Assembly: GCF_023195915.1 (NCBI RefSeq)
Contig: NZ_JALPRP010000001.1
Coordinates: 310,001-374,000, forward strand
Direction of reading: 5' to 3'
DNA: 64,000 bases
From: Methanoculleus sp. 7T
GTDB taxonomy: Archaea > Halobacteriota > Methanomicrobia > Methanomicrobiales > Methanoculleaceae
Made by a program: the position numbers and the translations under genes. Positions 60,782-64,000 of this stretch are shown piece after piece; within the stretch, counting starts at the first letter, position 1, and every line of letters starts with the position of its first letter. Under the pieces are notes generated by a model that worked only from the letters and a program-made list of their open reading frames with translations, had not been told where the DNA came from and searched no databases.

Positions 60782-61078
60782 AGAGGAAAACACCTAAAAG
60801 TAAAATCAACTTTCCCTTTGAGTGATACCCCCAACGCCGGGTCGGGTCTGTTTATTTGAAGCAGTGGTAAATAGTCCACCAGTACTAATGAAATAAAGTT
60901 CCACCGTCCCATAGAAACCAGATCCTGAATCCTGGCTGAATCGGGCCGTCGTATTGCAGGGACTTTCCTCACATTGAGGAGTTTTAGATGATCTTACTAC
61001 TCTAATTAATTTACCATAATTTTTTAAAATCCCCTCAATTATACATCTCGCTCGTTTCTCCATTTTTTTTCATTAGAA

Positions 61079-61086
61079 TTATATAG
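61079..61086 (+). promoter_or_regulatory. TATA box of the small membrane-protein pair
   Basis: TTATATAG lies about 27 bp before the ATG at 61109, correct for a leaderless transcript covering both small genes. Confidence 0.55.
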
Positions 61087-61108
61087 GGCTTCTGAAAAAC
61101 GCTAGTGT

Positions 61109-61297
61109 ATGTCAGGGTTTATTCAAACTATTGCTGGAGGTGTAAGTGCTTTAATTGTAATTTTTCTAGGTTTTTATATTGTTGGAGCACTCGGTGAAGC
61201 AACAGGACAAAATCCAACGGCCTTCCTAATTGGGTTAGCTTTCCTCGGGGTTGGCGTAATCGCGGGAGTATTAGTAACCATCCTAAGGGGGTCCTGA
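61109..61297 (+). CDS. small membrane protein, 62 aa
   Basis: Two hydrophobic helices (GGVSALIVIFLGFYIVGAL; FLIGLAFLGVGVIAGVLVTI) joined by a short polar turn (GEATGQNPT). It is followed one base later by another small membrane-protein gene. AT-rich, with a good TATA box. Size, hydrophobicity and pairing recall archaeal virus membrane or pilin-like proteins; no family was recognised. Confidence 0.6.
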   Translation: MSGFIQTIAGGVSALIVIFLGFYIVGALGEATGQNPTAFLIGLAFLGVGVIAGVLVTILRGS

Positions 61298-61298
61298 G

Positions 61299-61544
61299 AT
61301 GTCGATTGGTGACTTAGTACATAAAATATGGCCATACGTTACAGTAGCCGGAGGAATACTCATGATTTTTAGTTACACCGGTTTTAAAATTGATATTCCC
61401 GGATTTTATTCAAGTTTACCGCCAAATCAGCAGCCAGTTTTTCTATTTATAGTCAACTTTGTTATTACTGCAGTAGCATTCGCGTTTTTGTTGACTCGTT
61501 TAAATACGACTGCTGCTGATCCCGCACAATACAAGCGCAATTAA
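61299..61544 (+). CDS. small membrane protein, 81 aa
   Basis: Starts right after the stop of the 62-aa gene. Two transmembrane helices (YVTVAGGILMIFSYTGF; PVFLFIVNFVITAVAFAFLL) are separated by a Pro-rich loop (IDIPGFYSSLPPNQQ), with a short cytosolic tail (NTTAADPAQYKRN). The junction suggests both proteins are made in equal amount and may interact. Function unknown. Confidence 0.6.
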   Translation: MSIGDLVHKIWPYVTVAGGILMIFSYTGFKIDIPGFYSSLPPNQQPVFLFIVNFVITAVAFAFLLTRLNTTAADPAQYKRN

Positions 61545-61747
61545 TAATGGCGGAATTTACGATGAATTTTTTTGGGAGAGTACTAAGATGAGACAACAAG
61601 ACCGTCATATAAATCTTCTACAAACGGGATTATTATTGCTTTATAAATGCCCCTTTTTCAGAGACGCGCTTGTGTTATCCTAGGCCGACCCCTCCCCTCC
61701 TTTGAGCCTCTTGGGCACAGTCGGCGAGCGGTTAAAAAGTGATTACC

Positions 61748-61855
61748 TGTTAAGCAGGGTCCGATTTTCCTGAGATAATGGGCGCACTGGCGCGACGTGA
61801 GGGAAGTTAACCTAAAGTAGTTAACGGTTAACCAGGGTCCGATTTTTCGGAGATA
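61748..61855. repeat. pair of 30-bp direct repeats next to the right attachment site
   Basis: 61748-61777 and 61826-61855 share the core AGGGTCCGATTTT and end GAGATA; they start 78 bp apart. They lie directly downstream of the intact tRNA-Leu and inside the element end, where integrase or excisionase arm sites are usual. A tRNA-terminator role is another possibility. Confidence 0.5.
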
Positions 61856-61875
61856 CCTATATCCCCTGGTAAGTA

Positions 61876-61960
61876 TGCGAGGGGTGGGATTCGAACCCAC
61901 GGACTCCTTCGAGAACGGATCTTAAGTCCGTCGGTGTTGGCCGGGCTTACCTACCCTCGC
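61876..61960 (-). tRNA. tRNA-Leu(UAA), element-borne replacement copy
   Basis: 85 nt. Acceptor GCGAGGG pairs with CCCTCGC; D stem GGT/ACC; anticodon stem ACGGA/TCCGT with loop CTTAAGA, anticodon TAA; variable arm of a class II tRNA; T arm GTGGG/CCCAC with TTCGAAT; discriminator A, no encoded CCA. It differs from the split host tRNA-Leu in D, anticodon and variable stems with compensating pairs. It has its own upstream region resembling that of the split gene (GATAATAGT and CTTATTAC-like words), so it is an independent complete gene placed 100 bp inside the right border of the element. Confidence 0.92.
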
Positions 61961-62059
61961 TCAAAAGATCCAATAACTATTATCAATTGCATGTAATAAG
62001 TCCGACGCCGGATAACGGCTTCGGCAGAGGCGAGATCTAGTAACCTTTTTTAGTATTAA

Positions 62060-62101
62060 ATCTTAAGTCCACCGCCTTTGGCCGGGCTTGGCTACCCTCG
62101 C
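62060..62101 (-). pseudogene. 5' part of the split host tRNA-Leu(UAA) gene; right attachment site
   Basis: On the minus strand it reads GCGAGGG (acceptor), D arm with GCC/GGC stem, GTGGA (anticodon stem 5' strand) and the loop CTTAAGA, then breaks off into unrelated AT-rich DNA. The complementary TCCAC and the remaining arms are at 30395-30445. Together they give an 85-nt canonical tRNA-Leu. The upstream promoter region is still present, so a truncated transcript may be made. Confidence 0.85.
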
Positions 62102-62248
62102 GCGAAGAAGAGTACCTGAGTACCTATTACTATTATCAACGAAACGTATTAAGCCCGACGCCCGGCCCCGCCGTGCACTCGCAGGGCACAAGGTGCCCCG
62201 TCCGGGGGCCACCGCCGCACGGGAGGCCGAACCGGGGTCGCCCGGCCC

Positions 62249-63427
62249 TCACGCGAGCCGCCGCACCACCCGGGCCAGCCGGTGCATCCCCTCCTCTATC
62301 TCATCCTCGCCGGCCGCCGAGAAGTTCAGGCGGATTGTATCCTCCCCGCCGCCGCCCACGTAGAACGGCACCCCGGGGAGGACCGCGACGCCTTCCCGGA
62401 CGCCCTCGCGGAAGACGTCCATCGACGAGACACCGTCAGGCAGGGCCGCCGTCATGAACATCCCGCCCTCGGGGACGGTGTGGGTCATCCCCGGCGGCAT
62501 CAGGTCGTCGAGGAGGTCGCACATCAGCCGGCACTGCCTGCCGTAGACGGCAGAGACCCGGCGGACGTGGGCATCGAGGTCGTGGGCCGAGAGGTAGCGG
62601 TGCAGGATCACCTGACAGAGGAAGTTCGAGTGGAGGTCGGCGGCCTGCTTTGCGACGTTGAACTCCCGGAGGACCGCATCAGGCGCGTATATCCAGCCGA
62701 TCCGCATACCCGGAGCGACGATCTTCGAGAACGACCCCGACATGACCGTCTGGTCCGGGAGGTAGCGCTTCACCGGCAGCCGGGGCTTCCCGTCGAAGAA
62801 GAGCTCCCCGAAGGCGTCGTCCTCGTAGAAGACCGTCTCGGTCCCCTCGAGGACCTCGGCGACGCCCCGCCGCTTCTCCTGCGAGTAGGTTCTCCCCGAG
62901 GGGTTCTGAGAGTTCGGGATACCGTAGAAGAACTTCGGGGTGTGCTCCCGGACGAGCGATGCAAACGCGTCAAGGTCGGGCCCGTCCTCCGCGAGCGGGA
63001 CCGCATGGAAGACCGGTTCGTAGAGCGAGAAGGCCTCGATCGCGCCGAGGTAGCCGGGCCGCTCCATCCCGACGGCGTCCCCCGGGTCGAGGAAGATCTT
63101 TGCGACCAGGTCGAGGCACTGCTGGGACCCGTTCACGATCTGGATCTCCTCGGGCGTCGCCGGGAGGCCGAGCCGATTCCGGTAGCGGTCGGCGATGAAC
63201 TCCCGGAGCGGCAGGTAGCCGTCAGTCGTCGTGTACTGGAGCGCCGTCCGCCCGTCTTCGGCGAAGACCTCTCGGGCCGCGTCGCGGAGCCCCGCAACGT
63301 CGATGTAGGCGGACCCGGGGAGGCCCCCCGCAAACGATATCACCCCGGGGACCGCCGAGACCCGGAAGAGTTCTTCAAGGAACGATGCCGGGACCCGTCC
63401 CATCCGGCCGGAAAAACGGTAAGCCAT
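62249..63427 (-). CDS. class I/II aminotransferase (PLP), 2-aminoadipate/aromatic type
   Basis: 392 aa fold-type I aminotransferase. PLP lysine in MSGSFSKIVAPGMRIGWIYA; Asn of NSQNPSGRTYS; Asp-x-x-Phe DDAFGELFF; C-terminal Arg in DTIRLNFSAAGEDEI. The N-terminal ISFAGGLPGSAYI matches the LysN/KAT-type subgroup (alpha-aminoadipate, kynurenine or aromatic aminotransferases, and MocR-like enzymes without a DNA-binding domain). Substrate cannot be decided. A normal chromosomal gene outside the element. Confidence 0.85.
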   Translation of the reverse strand: MAYRFSGRMGRVPASFLEELFRVSAVPGVISFAGGLPGSAYIDVAGLRDAAREVFAEDGRTALQYTTTDGYLPLREFIADRYRNRLGLPATPEEIQIVNGSQQCLDLVAKIFLDPGDAVGMERPGYLGAIEAFSLYEPVFHAVPLAEDGPDLDAFASLVREHTPKFFYGIPNSQNPSGRTYSQEKRRGVAEVLEGTETVFYEDDAFGELFFDGKPRLPVKRYLPDQTVMSGSFSKIVAPGMRIGWIYAPDAVLREFNVAKQAADLHSNFLCQVILHRYLSAHDLDAHVRRVSAVYGRQCRLMCDLLDDLMPPGMTHTVPEGGMFMTAALPDGVSSMDVFREGVREGVAVLPGVPFYVGGGGEDTIRLNFSAAGEDEIEEGMHRLARVVRRLA

Positions 63428-63475
63428 GGGATCATATTTGGCGTCTCGGCAAAAAAATGCCGGGTATTCCCGGCT

Positions 63476-64000
63476 CTACTGGAGAAGGATATAGGCAAAG
63501 ATCGAGAGCAGGAACGCGAGCACCAGGATCATGAAACTGATCGGGGCGATGAACGCGAGCATCGCATTTACGGTGCTTGCGAGCTGCGAGACCCGCTGCG
63601 ACCCAAAGACGTTGATCCGCTCGCACGAGGCCGTTGCCGCCCCAACCCGGGCCGGGGCGAGGTCCGCGATCGCCTCTCGAACCGCCTGCTCCACGTACGG
63701 GGCGATCTCCTCCGCCGGGACCCTGTAGCCGACGGGGTTCTTCCCGCTGACGGTGTTCACCGTATGTGTATCGGTGGTCATGATCTCCCCCTCGTCAGCG
63801 TGGTCGAGCACCACGGCACGCAGGCGCTCTCTGACCCCCGGAGCCACGTTGTTCCCGTCGATCAGGACGTAGGCCGCCCGCTTCCCGCCGGCCTCCGTCG
63901 CCAGCACCTGCACCCCGAGCGACCCGAACCCCTGCTCGCGGGTGAACGGGACCCGGACGTGCGAGACCCCGATCGCGAGCGGCTCAAGCGGCAGGTCCTG
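63476..64000 (-). CDS. C-terminal part of a DUF2070 membrane protein
   Basis: The frame is open to the end of the window, so the start lies outside (the GTG at 63913 is internal). Visible: LAIGVSHVRVPFTREQGFGS, ADEGEIMTTDTHTVNTVSG, YVEQAVREAIADLAPA and a last transmembrane helix (ISFMILVLAFLLSIFAYIL). This is the end of the archaeal DUF2070 family, found in most methanogens, and a good marker that the window is euryarchaeal. Function unknown. Confidence 0.85.
   Translation of the reverse strand, partial: QDLPLEPLAIGVSHVRVPFTREQGFGSLGVQVLATEAGGKRAAYVLIDGNNVAPGVRERLRAVVLDHADEGEIMTTDTHTVNTVSGKNPVGYRVPAEEIAPYVEQAVREAIADLAPARVGAATASCERINVFGSQRVSQLASTVNAMLAFIAPISFMILVLAFLLSIFAYILLQ

Larger units (their letters stand above)
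30438..62067. mobile_element. integrated plasmid/virus-like element of about 31.6 kb inserted in tRNA-Leu(UAA)
   Basis: The borders are two copies of ATCTTAAG (30438-30445 and 62060-62067), each fused to one part of the same host tRNA-Leu gene. Just inside the left border is a tyrosine integrase. Inside are a primase-helicase, two Orc1/Cdc6 genes, an excisionase-like HTH protein, an ArdC-like antirestriction operon, a type I restriction system, two DUF6293 cassettes and a replacement tRNA-Leu near the right border. No capsid, terminase or conjugation genes are recognised, so an integrative plasmid is more likely than a provirus. Confidence 0.82.

Noticed and set aside
30438-62067. Conjugative element or tailed provirus
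   Set aside because: No VirB4/TraG-type ATPase, terminase, portal or major capsid protein could be recognised.

Overview
The window reads as chromosomal DNA of a methanogenic archaeon of the Methanomicrobiales, most likely Methanoculleus-like. This is an inference from several observations: a DUF2070 membrane protein, Orc1/Cdc6 initiators, archaeal TATA boxes about 27 bp upstream of leaderless starts, a tRNA-Leu without an encoded CCA, and GC-rich codon use in the core genes. The two ends (about 1-5.7 kb and 62.2-64 kb) hold ordinary chromosomal genes: a dCMP-type deaminase, an NADP-type secondary alcohol dehydrogenase, a methyltransferase, a class-V aminotransferase, a decayed amino-acid permease, a class-I/II aminotransferase and a DUF2070 protein.

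From 5.8 to 30.4 kb lies a dense defence island. In order it holds a type III restriction-modification system (mod/res) preceded by a broken DUF4391 gene; an Fe-S protein; an Mrr-like nuclease divergent from an SF2 helicase with HEAT repeats; a HepT/MntA toxin-antitoxin pair; an orphan HicB; a YhcG/DUF1016 remnant; a transglutaminase-like protein; an EVE-domain protein; a complete type I hsdR-hsdM-hsdS set; and a compact signalling cluster at 26.0-29.85 kb. That cluster contains a CARF-like DUF6293 regulator divergent from a TGT-like transglycosylase plus TIR operon. The operon faces a TIR plus caspase-like protease operon that matches the layout of type IV Thoeris.

From 30.44 to 62.07 kb is an integrated element of about 31.6 kb. 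It has split a host tRNA-Leu(UAA) gene in the anticodon loop: the 3' part is at 30395-30445 and the 5' part at 62060-62101, sharing the 8-bp core ATCTTAAG. The element carries its own intact tRNA-Leu(UAA) at 61876-61960. Its integrase sits just inside the left end. It also encodes a primase-helicase, two Orc1/Cdc6 proteins plus an Orc1 fragment, an ArdC-like antirestriction operon, an HTH excisionase-like protein, a second EVE gene, a type I system enlarged by an extra half-HsdS and a methylase that has lost its catalytic motif, a lipoprotein nuclease, a DUF4268 nuclease, small membrane proteins, and a family of GC-rich non-coding repeats confined to its right half.

The most interesting recurrent theme is the DUF6293 gene, which occurs three times (26.0, 32.8 and 52.5 kb). 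Each time it is transcribed away from an effector-like operon: TGT-like plus TIR, HhH-glycosylase-like plus OB-fold, and HhH-glycosylase-like plus TPR/cold-shock-like. In two of the three cases an inverted repeat of 22-23 bp lies in the shared intergenic region. I propose these as modular, CARF-regulated defence cassettes. The function is inferred from domain resemblance and gene layout only.
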